Source of the DNA: Phenylobacterium glaciei | GTDB taxonomy: Bacteria; Pseudomonadota; Alphaproteobacteria; Caulobacterales; Caulobacteraceae | Direction of reading: 5' to 3' | Length of the DNA: 64,000 nt | Assembly (NCBI RefSeq): GCF_016772415.1 | Contig: NZ_JAGSGD010000001.1 | Span: 1,240,001 to 1,304,000 of the forward strand | In this document: in pieces, positions 18,509-27,293 of the stretch | How the letters are laid out: each line of letters starts with the position of its first letter | Numbering within the stretch: position 1 is the first letter of the stretch | Notes under the pieces: model-generated | What the model was told of the DNA's origin: nothing | The model's input: only the letters and a program-made list of their open reading frames with translations | The model's database searches: none | Translations under genes and position numbers: made by a program

Positions 18509-19000
18509 TCACTTCTTGCGGAATTGGTCCAGGGAAACGACGTTGGCCGCTTCCGGATCGACATCGGCGGCGTCCGTCGCGGGCGCGGCCTTCTCGGCGG
18601 CCGGAGCCCGGACCTCGCCGGCCACCGGCGTGGGCTCGAAGGACAGCAGGAACTGGACGCTGGGGTCGTAGAACCGGGTCACCGCCGCATAGGGCACAGA
18701 CAGCCGCTTGGGCTGGCCGCCGAACTTCAGGGTGACGGAGAAGAAGGTCTCGCCGGGCGCCAGGTCCCAGTACTGGTGCTGCAGGACGATGGTCATCTCG
18801 TCCGGGTACTTGCCCAGCAGGTCGGCGGGGCCGGAGACCCCGGGCGCCTCGCTCTTGAAGGTGATGTAGAAATGGTGCGCCCCCGGCAGGCCGTCGGGAG
18901 CCGCGGCGCGCTTCAGGGCGGCCTTGACCACACCACGCAGCGCTTCCTGAGCCATCGCCTCGTAGTGCATCTGGTCTTGGGCCGGCGGGTCCTGAGCCAT
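18509..19000 (-). CDS. sspB: ClpXP adaptor SspB (alphaproteobacterial type)
   Basis: The 163-residue protein has the SspB fold core: HHFYITFKSEAPGVSGP, YPDEMTIVLQHQYWDL and FFSVTLKFGGQPKRLSVPY. A long flexible tail ends in VSLDQFRKK, the ClpX-binding XB-like peptide. In Caulobacter, SspB-alpha tethers ssrA-tagged proteins to ClpXP. Its gene lies about 2.7 kb from the tmRNA gene found below, so tagging and delivery components are neighbours here. Confidence 0.93.
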   Translation of the reverse strand: MAQDPPAQDQMHYEAMAQEALRGVVKAALKRAAAPDGLPGAHHFYITFKSEAPGVSGPADLLGKYPDEMTIVLQHQYWDLAPGETFFSVTLKFGGQPKRLSVPYAAVTRFYDPSVQFLLSFEPTPVAGEVRAPAAEKAAPATDAADVDPEAANVVSLDQFRKK

Positions 19001-19168
19001 GGTGTCTCCGAGGGGCGATAGGTAACTTCACAAAGGGTAACGCCTCCCGGCGTCCGCGCAAGGCGGCAGGCGAGTCAAAACGCGCGCTGCGTCGTCGGCG
19101 CCACGCGCTTGGCGGACATGGCGGATGCCCCTATTGCGGAATCTGTCCGGGGGCCGCCGTCCAAGACC

Positions 19169-20539
19169 ATGCTGTTTGCATCGCCGACCTTCCTGTTCGT
19201 CTTCCTGCCGCTGTGCCTGGCGGCCTATTTCGCCAGCCCGTCGACGCCGGCGAAGAACGCCGTCCTGCTGGCCGCCTCCCTGGTGTTCTACGCCTGGGGC
19301 GAGCCGGTCTTCGTCGTGCTGATGGCGGCCATGACTCTGGTGAACTACGCCGCGGCGCTCGCCATCGACGCCCGCGACGGCGCGGCGCGCAAGACCGCCC
19401 TGGCCCTGGCTGTGGCGATCAATCTCTCGACCCTGACGGTGTTCAAGTATGTGGGCCTGATCGCGGTCAGCGCCGGGCTGCCGGACCCACAGATCCCCCT
19501 GCCGCTGGGGATTTCCTTCTTCACCTTCCACGGCCTGTCCTACCTGATCGACACCTACCGGCGCCGCTTCCCCGCCAATCGCGATCCGGCCCAGGTGGCG
19601 CTCTACATCGCCCTGTTCCCGCAGCTGATCGCCGGGCCCATCGTCCGCTACAAGACCATCGCGCGCCGGCTCGCAAGCCGGCGCCACAGCCTGGGGCGGG
19701 CCTCGGCGGGCATGCGGCTGTTCATCATCGGTCTGGCGCAAAAGCTGCTGATCGCCGACCCCATCGCCCCCCTGGCCGACGCCGTCTTCGACCACGCCAA
19801 GGCGCCCGGACTGATCGAGGCCTGGCTGGGGGCCGGCGCCTACGCCCTGCAGATCTATTTCGACTTCGCCGGCTACTCGACCATGGCGATCGGTCTGGGC
19901 GTCATCTTCGGCTTCTCCCTGCCACGCAACTTCCGCACGCCCTATGCCTCGGCCTCGATCACCGAGTTCTGGCGGCGCTGGCACATCAGCCTGTCCACCT
20001 GGTTCCGCGACTATCTCTACATCCCGCTGGGGGGCAATCGCGGTCCGGCCTGGAAGACCTGGCGCAACCTGATCGTGGTCTTCCTGCTGTGCGGCCTCTG
20101 GCATGGGGCGGCCTGGACCTTCGTGCTCTGGGGCGCGTGGCATGGGGTCTTCCTGGTGATCGAGCGGGCCGGGCTGGGCCGCCTTCTGGCCAGGCTCCCG
20201 CGCATGATCGGCTGGGTCTATGCCTTGGCCGCTGTGACCCTCGGCTGGGTGCTGTTCCGCAGCCATGACCTCGGGCGCGTCCTCGACCTCTGGACCGGCA
20301 TGGCCGGTCTGCGCGGGCTCGGCGGCCTGCAGGCCCAGACCGATGCGGCGCTGCAACCCCTGCATCTGTGGCTGGTCCCGCTGGCCGGCCTGCTGGCGGT
20401 GTTCGGCCTGCCCAGGGCCGTGCGCAGGCTCCAGGGCCTGGCCTGGGCCGATGCGGCGGGGATCGTGATCCTGCTGGCGCTCTGCCTGCTGAAGGTCGCC
20501 TGGGGCGCCTATAGCCCCTTCCTGTACTTCCGGTTCTAG
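19169..20539 (+). CDS. MBOAT-family O-acyltransferase (AlgI-like)
   Basis: The 456-residue polytopic membrane protein opens with LFASPTFLFVFLPLCLAAY, the standard AlgI-type N-terminus. Hence the start at 19169 is preferred over the open frame beginning 60 bases earlier. The MBOAT catalytic His segment is visible (FLLCGLWHGAAWTFVLWGAW), as is FWRRWHISLSTWFRDYLYIP. AlgI-type proteins move acetyl groups across the inner membrane to a periplasmic acetyltransferase. The partner is the next gene, 9 bases downstream. The acceptor polysaccharide is unknown, since no other polymer genes are nearby. Confidence 0.92.
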   Translation: MLFASPTFLFVFLPLCLAAYFASPSTPAKNAVLLAASLVFYAWGEPVFVVLMAAMTLVNYAAALAIDARDGAARKTALALAVAINLSTLTVFKYVGLIAVSAGLPDPQIPLPLGISFFTFHGLSYLIDTYRRRFPANRDPAQVALYIALFPQLIAGPIVRYKTIARRLASRRHSLGRASAGMRLFIIGLAQKLLIADPIAPLADAVFDHAKAPGLIEAWLGAGAYALQIYFDFAGYSTMAIGLGVIFGFSLPRNFRTPYASASITEFWRRWHISLSTWFRDYLYIPLGGNRGPAWKTWRNLIVVFLLCGLWHGAAWTFVLWGAWHGVFLVIERAGLGRLLARLPRMIGWVYALAAVTLGWVLFRSHDLGRVLDLWTGMAGLRGLGGLQAQTDAALQPLHLWLVPLAGLLAVFGLPRAVRRLQGLAWADAAGIVILLALCLLKVAWGAYSPFLYFRF

Positions 20540-20548
20540 GGGGCCGCC

Positions 20549-21649
20549 ATGCTGATGACCCGCCCCCGCCGCTATCTGGTCCTCGCGGTCCTGGCCGTCC
20601 TGGTCGCGCCGGTGCTGGCCATGCCCTTCGCACCGTTCAAGACGGTGTCGCTGCAGGAGAACCGCCGCTTGGCGTCCGCGCCGACCATGCCGACCACGGC
20701 GAGCGAATGGCGCAAGCTGCCCCGCGTCCTCGACGCGTATCTCGCCGATCACTTCGGCTTCCGCGACCCCCTGATGCGCGCCGCCGCCAAGCTGCAACGC
20801 AAGCTGGGCGGGGAGGGGGCCGCCGCCGCCGCCGTCACCGGCCACAAGGGTCAGATGTTCCTGGTGGACGGCTTGCTGCGTTCCACCGGCCAGGATGTCG
20901 ATCCCGCCCGCGCCGCCGACTACGCCGCCTTCGTCTGCGAGGCCATGAGCAAACTGCCCGGCGTGACCGTGGTGGCCAGCCTCGCCCCGTCGCCGGCCGA
21001 GATCGAGCCGGACCTGGCGCCCGACTGGGCGGGACCGGCCAAGTCCCCCACCGAGTACGACCTGATCCTTGCGGGCCTCGCCCAATGCGGCGTCACCGCC
21101 GTGGACCTGCGCCCCGTCCTGCGCGCCGCCCGCGCTGACGGACAGGCCTATCGCCAGCTCGATAGCCACTGGTCCTTGCGCGGGTCACTGATGGCCTACG
21201 GCCAGATCGTCGAGGCCATGGGGCAACCCGGCTGGCGCATCGATCCGCAGGCGCTGTCCTGGGCCACCGTCGCCCTCGACAACGGCGACCTGCCGCGTCT
21301 GGCCGGCCAGCCCCAGGCCATCGAGCAGGTGGAGGTCTATGACGCCACCGCCCTGCCGCCTGGCGTCGCCCGCGCGCCGATCCCAGGCCTGGAGGCGCGC
21401 TCAGCGCAGCCCTTCGTCATCGACACGGGTAAGCCCGGCCCCACGGTGCTGATTGTCGGCGACAGCTTCACCGCCGATCCCATGCCGCCCTATTTCGCCG
21501 CCCACGTCGGCAAACTCGCCTGGATCCACGAGGACCGCTGCACCTTCGACTGGCGGGTGATGGCGCAGGTGAAACCGGACTACGTGCTCTTCCTGCCCGC
21601 CGCGCGCGAAGCCGTCTGCGGCGGCGCCCGGCCCGCGCACTTCAACTGA
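20549..21649 (+). CDS. AlgJ/AlgX-like periplasmic O-acetyltransferase
   Basis: The 366-residue protein has one N-terminal hydrophobic anchor (YLVLAVLAVLVAPVLAMPF) and an SGNH/AlgX-like catalytic domain. LDSHWSLRGSLMAYGQIV carries the DxHW motif and VLIVGDSFTADPM the GDS(F) nucleophile block. It would receive acetyl from the preceding MBOAT protein and transfer it to an exported glycan. SGNH-type residues appear intact. The pair is a common two-gene O-acetylation cassette. Confidence 0.85.
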   Translation: MLMTRPRRYLVLAVLAVLVAPVLAMPFAPFKTVSLQENRRLASAPTMPTTASEWRKLPRVLDAYLADHFGFRDPLMRAAAKLQRKLGGEGAAAAAVTGHKGQMFLVDGLLRSTGQDVDPARAADYAAFVCEAMSKLPGVTVVASLAPSPAEIEPDLAPDWAGPAKSPTEYDLILAGLAQCGVTAVDLRPVLRAARADGQAYRQLDSHWSLRGSLMAYGQIVEAMGQPGWRIDPQALSWATVALDNGDLPRLAGQPQAIEQVEVYDATALPPGVARAPIPGLEARSAQPFVIDTGKPGPTVLIVGDSFTADPMPPYFAAHVGKLAWIHEDRCTFDWRVMAQVKPDYVLFLPAAREAVCGGARPAHFN

Positions 21650-21671
21650 GAAAACGAGGACGGGGGAAAGG

Positions 21672-21998
21672 TGGAGGGCTTCTGTTGCAAGGCGCCCTCC
21701 GGGCCCCGCCTAGCGCTGCTAAGACGCTAGGAGTTTAGGTCGAAATCTATCGGGTCGCTTACGCGGCCAAACGGACTTCTTCAGCGAAGTTATCGTTCGC
21801 ATTTAGATAAAGGCCCGAAACGGTGGGCCAAGCCGGAAGAAAGCAACACCTTTAGACGTCTGTCGATGCTGATCGGCCCCGCACTTGCCCGCGATAACCG
21901 GGGGGAAGATTGGTGGAGCCGCCGGGAATCGCACCCGGGTCCAGTCCGCTTATTACGAGCGCGTTTATCCTCATAGTCGGGCCGAAACCCGACCCCGC
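21672..21998 (-). ncRNA. ssrA: tmRNA, circularly permuted two-piece form
   Basis: On the minus strand the acceptor piece comes first: a hairpin GTCGGG-TTTCGG-CCCGAC, then a T-arm (CCGGG-TGCGATT-CCCGG) and the 3' end CGGCTCCACCA, ending at 21911. After about 30 intervening bases the coding piece begins at 21880 with GGGGCCG, which pairs with CGGCTCC (one G-U). The tag frame at 21759-21800 reads ANDNFAEEVRLAA then TAA, a typical alphaproteobacterial proteolysis tag. Hairpins CCTAGCG/CGCTAGG and GGAGGGC/GCCCTCC follow. The order acceptor-spacer-coding is the permuted arrangement known from Caulobacter. The outer ends (about 21672 and 21998) are estimates. Confidence 0.93.
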
Positions 21999-22187
21999 AC
22001 ATATAGGCCCGATTGGTTCAGGATTGAAGAACCGATGGAAAAAACAGGTCTCCTGCGGCTCGCGATGCGTGAATGGGCGGGTGGGTTCGCGGACCACCAC
22101 GGATTCTGCGTGAGCGGGTTAGGCGGAAAACGGCCTTCGCCCCTAGCCTTTGGGCATCACGTTTCGCCCTGTCCCGAGAGCCCGCCG

Positions 22188-22766
22188 ATGCATCCCCTGC
22201 TCTACGCCGCCCGCCCCCTGGTCCTGGATTTCCTGGCCACCATCGTCTTCCTGGTCCTGGTGGCCCTGAAGGTCGATCCCACCATCGCCGCCACCGTCGC
22301 CATCGCCATCGGCGTGGGGCAGGTGGTGGTTCTCAAGATCATGAAGAGGCCCATCGCGCCGCTGCAGTGGCTGGGCCTTGGCCTGGTCCTGGTGTTCGGC
22401 ACGGCCAGCCTGCTGACCCACGACATGCGCTTCCTGATGGTCAAGCCGACGGTGATCTATGTGCTGGTGGGCGCCTTCATGCTCAAGCGCGGCTGGATGC
22501 TGCGCTACATGCCGCCGATCGCCGCCGGTCACGGCGAGGATGTCATGGTCGCCTTCGGCTATGCCTGGGCTGGCCTGATGTTTGTGAGCGGCATCGTTAA
22601 CGCCATCGTGGCGGTGGCCTTCACCGACCACTGGGTGGCCTTCATGGCGATCTTCCCCTTGGCCACCAAACTCACCCTGTTCGCGATCCAGTACGTGACC
22701 ATGCGCACCATCGTGCGCCGCCGGATCATCGCCAGCCGTGAAATTCCCGAAGGCGCGGTGGCCTAG
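22188..22766 (+). CDS. yciB: YciB/IspZ-type inner membrane septation protein
   Basis: The 192-residue protein has five predicted membrane helices. The family signatures are LLYAARPLVLDFLATIVF, VGQVVVLKIMKRPIAPLQW and LTHDMRFLMVKPTVIY. YciB proteins influence cell-envelope synthesis and septation. The open frame extends far upstream but crosses the tmRNA acceptor piece on the other strand, so the ATG at 22188 is taken as the start. Its promoter and that of ssrA must both lie in the 190-base interval around 22000-22187. Confidence 0.9.
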   Translation: MHPLLYAARPLVLDFLATIVFLVLVALKVDPTIAATVAIAIGVGQVVVLKIMKRPIAPLQWLGLGLVLVFGTASLLTHDMRFLMVKPTVIYVLVGAFMLKRGWMLRYMPPIAAGHGEDVMVAFGYAWAGLMFVSGIVNAIVAVAFTDHWVAFMAIFPLATKLTLFAIQYVTMRTIVRRRIIASREIPEGAVA

Positions 22767-22778
22767 CGGGCGTGTCGC

Positions 22779-23444
22779 CTAGGCGAGGGCCCTGCCGGCC
22801 TGGGCCTTGGCGAGCAGGCCGGTGATCAGGATGTCCTTGTAGGACTTCAGGAGCGCGAAGGAGCGCTCCACCTGGGCCCGGTCGCCGGTGACCAGCAGCT
22901 CCATGGCCAGGCCGCGCATCGCCGCCATGTGCAGGCCCACCATGGCGTCGATGGCCTCGCGGTCCTCGATGCCGATCTCCTGGGCCAGCTCCCACATCCG
23001 GTGGCGGCGGTTCTGTTCGATGCTGTTGAACATGTCGGGCAGCTTGGCGGCCAGCACCTTGTCGGAGCGGGCGGCCATCATGATCTCGAGCTTGGCCATG
23101 GCCGGCTCCTGGATCAGCACCGTCCAGGTCGTCTCGGTGCGCGACATGAAATAGGCCAGCTTGTCATCGTCGTCGTTCAGGGCCGGCGGCTGGTGCGACC
23201 GCTCGTCGGCGCCGGAGGCGTAAGCGACCACCGCCAGCATCAGGTCCACCTTGGACGGGAACTGGTGCAGCATGCCGCCGCGGCTGACGCCGGCGGCCTC
23301 GGCGATGGTCGAGAGCGTGGTGGCCGAATAGCCGAGCCGGTTCAGGCAATCGACCGCGGCGTCGATCAGCCGGGCCCGCATGCTGGCCGTACGTTCGGCC
23401 TGGCTGCGCCGCGCCTCGGGGGCGATGACCGCCTTGTCGCCCAT
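22779..23444 (-). CDS. TetR-family transcriptional regulator
   Basis: The 221-residue protein has an N-terminal HTH (about 15-65): ARLIDAAVDCLNRLGYSATTL, then IAEAAGVSRGGMLHQFPSK. The C-terminal ligand/dimer domain is entirely helical. TetR proteins usually repress a neighbouring gene. Here the divergent side is a 757-base stretch without a recognisable gene, so the target is not apparent. It is convergent with yciB. Confidence 0.85.
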   Translation of the reverse strand: MGDKAVIAPEARRSQAERTASMRARLIDAAVDCLNRLGYSATTLSTIAEAAGVSRGGMLHQFPSKVDLMLAVVAYASGADERSHQPPALNDDDDKLAYFMSRTETTWTVLIQEPAMAKLEIMMAARSDKVLAAKLPDMFNSIEQNRRHRMWELAQEIGIEDREAIDAMVGLHMAAMRGLAMELLVTGDRAQVERSFALLKSYKDILITGLLAKAQAGRALA

Positions 23445-24201
23445 GTCAGTCGTCTCCCAGCCTCAATCCATCCTGCGGGCGTTCCGCCACGGGAGGCAAG
23501 GTGAAGAAAAGAGACGCCGACGCGTCTCGCGCGCCGGCGCCAGTGCCCAGACGATCTTTGCGACCGCTTGGGAGGACCTCTGTGATCTGTGAACTCCCGC
23601 GCCCGATATCGGAGCGCGGCGCCCATGCGAAACCGCACGGACGCCGGCGCCGAAGGTGAGCCATGACGCCTGCGGCATCCTGGAGGAGCCGCCGGCGCCG
23701 AGCCGTCTGAATGTCAAATTCGTCCAATTGAAAATTACTCAGCGCGGCCCGGCCCTGAAATTGGGCCGAGCAGCAAAATGGCGAAATCTATCAATCAACT
23801 AAAAGCAGGCTGGCGATGAATGGATCGCCTGTCGTTTCCAAATCCCCGTCTGGGCCGGTTCTGGCTCGGACCCTCGCGGGTCCGCGCCGATCAGCCTCGT
23901 CGTTGGCAGGAAAAGACACCCGGACTCACCGCGCGTCAACAAACAAACCGTCCAAGCGGTCTGTTTTTCACGAACCTGTGTGGTCGTCTGTCGCGCCGAC
24001 GTTCCAGGTCCTGTTGACGACGGGCTTGACCCACAGTCGCGCGGCTGCGCCCGCCTCATACTCGGAGCCAGCAGGTTCCAGACCATCCATCACGTCGTCA
24101 GCCTCTGACTACAGGCCCAAAAAAGGGCGGCGGGGAATGAACTGCGGCGCCCTGGATATGATGGGCGCGGCTTTCATTCGATGATCCCCGCCCGTTAATG
24201 A
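23445..24201. other. 757-base stretch without a recognisable gene
   Basis: Short open frames exist on both strands (for example about 23816-24184) but have low-complexity, Ser/Pro/Arg-rich composition, no domain resemblance and no clear ribosome site. A GGACCC-TCGC-GGGTCC hairpin lies near 23870. An imperfect palindrome of the form AAACCG-N6-CGGTCT followed by T5 lies near 23945. No tRNA was seen. Local base composition is less GC-biased than the flanks, as expected for decayed accessory DNA. Confidence 0.4.
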
Positions 24202-24765
24202 CTAATCTTTGTGCTTGAGGAACAGTACGTCGAACGCCGGCGACCACGTCTTGCCGTCGTCTTTCGACAACATCGCCGACTCCCGCACGCCCTTATTTTG
24301 GACCGTCCAGGTGATGCGTTGAATGACCGACTTACCATCCTGGAGGTGCACCTCGCCTTCGAGAACCAGCGCGCCGTCCTTGAAGTTGCCGACGATCACC
24401 ATAATCGAACCGCGATTGGTGACCCAGGTCTGTTGCCATTGTTTGCGCACGGGATCGTAGCTTAGGATGCTGTCGCCAATGAGCCCATCGTTCTGCTCAT
24501 AGAGCTCATGGATGGCGCACCCCTGGGCGATGGAATCGACGTGGGCGCGAGCCAGAGACGGGCCGCCCGGGGCTTCGGTCTCGAAGGTGTCCCAGTCGCC
24601 GATCCAGAAATCCAAGTGGTGGTATTCTGCGGCGGCACTGCAGTTTGGAGGAGCGGGCGCCGCGGGAGCAGGGGTCGCCCCAGCCCCGGAGGCGAAGGCG
24701 AGGCCAACCACTGCCAATACTTCCAATGCGGCCCGTAGATACTTTGATCGCTGCGTCTGGTTCAT
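24202..24765 (-). CDS. Secreted DUF1579-like protein
   Basis: The 187-residue protein has a signal peptide (about 1-30, LEVLAVVGLAFASGAGA), a short Pro/Ala stretch and one domain. The domain opens with HHLDFWIGDWDTFE, a hallmark of DUF1579-like lipocalin-fold proteins, and continues with HELYEQNDGLIGDSILSYD and WQQTWVTNRGS. Function is unknown. The frame extends 52 codons upstream, but that extension lies antisense to a transposase fragment, so the ATG before the signal peptide is chosen. The gene is isolated in the accessory stretch. Confidence 0.7.
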   Translation of the reverse strand: MNQTQRSKYLRAALEVLAVVGLAFASGAGATPAPAAPAPPNCSAAAEYHHLDFWIGDWDTFETEAPGGPSLARAHVDSIAQGCAIHELYEQNDGLIGDSILSYDPVRKQWQQTWVTNRGSIMVIVGNFKDGALVLEGEVHLQDGKSVIQRITWTVQNKGVRESAMLSKDDGKTWSPAFDVLFLKHKD

Positions 24766-24835
24766 GGCGTTGTCGTTCTTATGTTGATGGCCTATTGGCC
24801 GGGGGATCAGTTTTTTGGATGATCTGCAGCAGGAA

Positions 24836-24958
24836 AGCGTAAGCCGTCGCCTCGTCAATGACTTCGAGACCACCCACGAGAATTCAACCGCATGGATCCT
24901 GATCGCCTCGATTGAATTCATGACGCAAATGTTGAAAAGCCCGAGAAATTCGACATGA
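24836..24958 (+). pseudogene. C-terminal fragment of an IS5-family transposase
   Basis: The frame reads SRRLVNDFETTHENSTAWIL, then IASIEFMTQML and a TGA. It resembles the C-terminus of IS5/IS427-group transposases (pattern RRLAKDFE-T-ESATAW--IA-I-LMTRRLA). The upstream portion is not recognisable, no catalytic DDE residues remain and no start codon fits. It is a relic that marks past insertion in this sparse region. Confidence 0.55.
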
Positions 24959-25085
24959 GTATTATGAGCCAGACTCTTGGAGTTCGATTTTCCGGTGAAA
25001 ACTGTCTCTATTCTATCTGTCTCATCTCAGAGGCGCACTCCAGTCTGGGGTCCACCCCGGTAAGCTGCCCCCGTTGTCCCCGCGA

Positions 25086-25844
25086 CTAGAGCTTGACGTC
25101 TTTCGGATCGACGAACTTGCGGCCCGGAAGCGGCACGAGCATTGCCGCTTGACGCCGGTAGTTGCGATACTGGTCGCCGAACTGCTGAACCAGATCGCGC
25201 TCTTCCAACTGAATGCCGACCAGGATGTAGCCGGTGGTTACCACCGAGAACAGCAGATGCCCCACGGTCATCGTGGGCGTGGCCCAGACGGCGAGCAGGA
25301 CGCCGAGCTGGATCGGATGGCGGACACGACGGTAGAAGAGGGGCGCGCGGAATTTCGGCTCCGGTTGCGCCTTGCCGAACAGGCGCGCGAAGACCTGACT
25401 AAGTCCGAACATCTCGAAATGGCTGAGCAGAAAGGTGCTGGCCACCAGGACGAACCAACCCAGCCAGAAGATGCCGTCGAGCGCCGCCACGGCGATCGGT
25501 TCGCGCGCCGCCCAGACAAGCGTGGGGATGGGCCGCCATTGCCAGTACAGGAGCATCAAGGCGAGACTGGTGACGAGCACATAGGTGCTGCGTTCGACCA
25601 TGGGCGGCACGAACCGCGCCCACCAGCGCTTGAAGCCCTGGCGCGCCATCACACTGTGCTGAATCGTGAAAAGTCCGATCAGCATGATGTCGATGATCAC
25701 GCTCGGAAGCAGAGGCCCCGCCATCCCTGAGTCGACCGACTTCGGAACGATGAGGTTCCCCATGAAACCAACGAGATAGAGTAGCGAAACGAGCGTGACG
25801 CCGTACGCGATGACGCCGTATATGACCGCAACAAGACCTGCCAT
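25086..25844 (-). CDS. mddA: Methanethiol S-methyltransferase MddA (ICMT/NnrU-like)
   Basis: The 252-residue polytopic membrane protein carries the MddA pattern: VGFMGNLIVPKSVDSG, GLFTIQHSVMARQGFKRWW, VPPMVERSTYVLVTSLAL, YRRVRHPIQLGVLLAVWATP and TTGYILVGIQLEERDLV. The RHP motif and the late EERDL are the SAM- and substrate-site residues of the isoprenylcysteine-methyltransferase superfamily. MddA methylates methanethiol to dimethylsulfide. GAGGA 5 bases before the ATG at 25844 decides the start over one seven codons upstream. It is divergent from an AraC-type regulator gene. Confidence 0.85.
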   Translation of the reverse strand: MAGLVAVIYGVIAYGVTLVSLLYLVGFMGNLIVPKSVDSGMAGPLLPSVIIDIMLIGLFTIQHSVMARQGFKRWWARFVPPMVERSTYVLVTSLALMLLYWQWRPIPTLVWAAREPIAVAALDGIFWLGWFVLVASTFLLSHFEMFGLSQVFARLFGKAQPEPKFRAPLFYRRVRHPIQLGVLLAVWATPTMTVGHLLFSVVTTGYILVGIQLEERDLVQQFGDQYRNYRRQAAMLVPLPGRKFVDPKDVKL

Positions 25845-26106
25845 TCGATTCCTCAGGGTTTTCAAAAACGTTGTGATTGCCGCATGAAGCGCGTCTGCCC
25901 ACCTTCGACGGCTGCGGCGGAAACAGACAGTGGATCGCGCGGGCGATTATCGGACGTCCGTCAACCCGCCAAGACGCCGACCAGCCGGGGAGGGTCGAGA
26001 TGCAGCAGTTGGTTGGAACTTCCAATGGCGCCCATTAATAGGGCGAATTGTGATTGGGCGAATGATCGCCTGACCGGATCAACCGACGGTTCGTCCAAGC
26101 CTGAGG

Positions 26107-27096
26107 GTGGCCACCGTGATTGATCCGCTTTCGGAGGTGCTTCGGTCGGTTCGCCTGACGGGCGGCATTTTCCTCGACGCACAATTCACGACGCCATGGT
26201 GCGTGCGCACCAACATCCTTGCCGAGGATTGCGCGGGTTTCCTAGTCAAGCCGGCGCTTCTGATCGCCTACCACTTCGTGATCGCTGGAGGACTGCTGCT
26301 CAGCGTCGATGAGGAACCCACTATCGAGGTGCGAGCCGGCGAGATCGTGCTCCTGCCCAGGAATGACGTCCACACGCTGGCCAGCACATCGGGCCTCGCG
26401 CCAACGAGCGCGCGTAGTCTTATCCAACCGTCGGCGGATGGCGGACTGGCGCGAGTTCTGTATGGCGGCGGCGGCGAGGCGACGCACATTGTGTGTGGCT
26501 TTCTCGGCAGCGAGGAAACTTACAATCCGTTGATCGCCGCCCTGCCAAGAGTGCTGAAACTCGACATCACCGAGGGTGTATCGCGGGACTGGGTCGAAGC
26601 CTCGGTGCGATATGCCGCCAGCGAACTGACGACTGGCAAACTCGCTTCCTCGGGCCTGATGTCGCGGCTCTCCGAAACGCTCTTCGTCGAGGCGATGCGC
26701 CAATACTCCGTGACGCTCACCGGGCAGGCTGGGGGATGGTTGAAGGGAGTCGCCGATCCGCAGATCGGTCGCGCCCTGGCCGCGATACATCACAACATCC
26801 GGTCGCCCTGGTCGACGGACTCTCTGGCCAGGGAAGCCTCTATGTCGCGTAGCGCGTTCGTTGATCGCTTCACGGCGCTGATCGGCATGCCGCCTATCCG
26901 GTACCTGACGAACTGGCGGCTTCAAACAGCTAAGCGGCGTCTTCGAGAAACGCGCAAGACGATCGCGCAAATCGCTGAGGAGGTGGGTTACGGATCCGAT
27001 GAGGCCTTCAGCCGGGCGTTCAAGCGAGAGTTGGGCTCGACACCCTCAAAGTGGAGAGATCAGCAATCCGTGGACGAGCGCCCGGCCAAGCGATGA
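26107..27096 (+). CDS. AraC-family transcriptional regulator with N-terminal cupin
   Basis: The protein is about 329 residues. It has a cupin-type sensor (about 10-190: FLLCAQ-like GGIFLDAQFTTPWCVRTN, RAGEIVLLPRNDVHTL) and a double HTH at the C-terminus (about 220-320: STDSLAREASMSRSAFVDRF and IAQIAEEVGYGSDEAFSRAF). The length matches the cupin_6/AraC class. GTG at 26107 is the first start; GTG at 26116 has GAGGG 8 bases upstream and is at least as likely. It is transcribed away from mddA and may control it (inference). Confidence 0.87.
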   Translation: MATVIDPLSEVLRSVRLTGGIFLDAQFTTPWCVRTNILAEDCAGFLVKPALLIAYHFVIAGGLLLSVDEEPTIEVRAGEIVLLPRNDVHTLASTSGLAPTSARSLIQPSADGGLARVLYGGGGEATHIVCGFLGSEETYNPLIAALPRVLKLDITEGVSRDWVEASVRYAASELTTGKLASSGLMSRLSETLFVEAMRQYSVTLTGQAGGWLKGVADPQIGRALAAIHHNIRSPWSTDSLAREASMSRSAFVDRFTALIGMPPIRYLTNWRLQTAKRRLRETRKTIAQIAEEVGYGSDEAFSRAFKRELGSTPSKWRDQQSVDERPAKR

Positions 27097-27293
27097 TGGC
27101 TTCAGGGGAACCGATCTTCCGATCGACTTGACCCACAATTCTTCTGCACCCGCAACGACAGTTCTTCGTTGAGCTGGGTTGGCCGGAGCGAAGAGTCATC
27201 AGGTCCCGCAGCGTGCCGCCCGGACCCTGCGAATAGCGCTCGCAGCCTTGAATCAGCGATCAGATGATTGGGTAACCACCTGGTCACCAGAAC

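Noticed and set aside
21885..22187. N-terminal extension of yciB by about 100 codons
   Set aside because: The extension crosses the tmRNA acceptor piece and resembles no YciB protein; a normal start is at 22188.
23935..23965. Imperfect palindrome AAACCG-N6-CGGTCT as a TetR operator
   Set aside because: It resembles TetR-type operators, but it is about 500 bases from the TetR gene with no gene to control, and the symmetry is imperfect.
23816..24184. A 122-codon plus-strand frame in the gene-free segment
   Set aside because: Ser/Pro/Arg-rich, no recognisable domain, no good ribosome site and no partner gene; possible but unsupported.
24766..24921. Upstream extension of the DUF1579-like gene
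   Set aside because: It lies antisense to a transposase relic and precedes the signal peptide, so it cannot be the real N-terminus of an exported protein.
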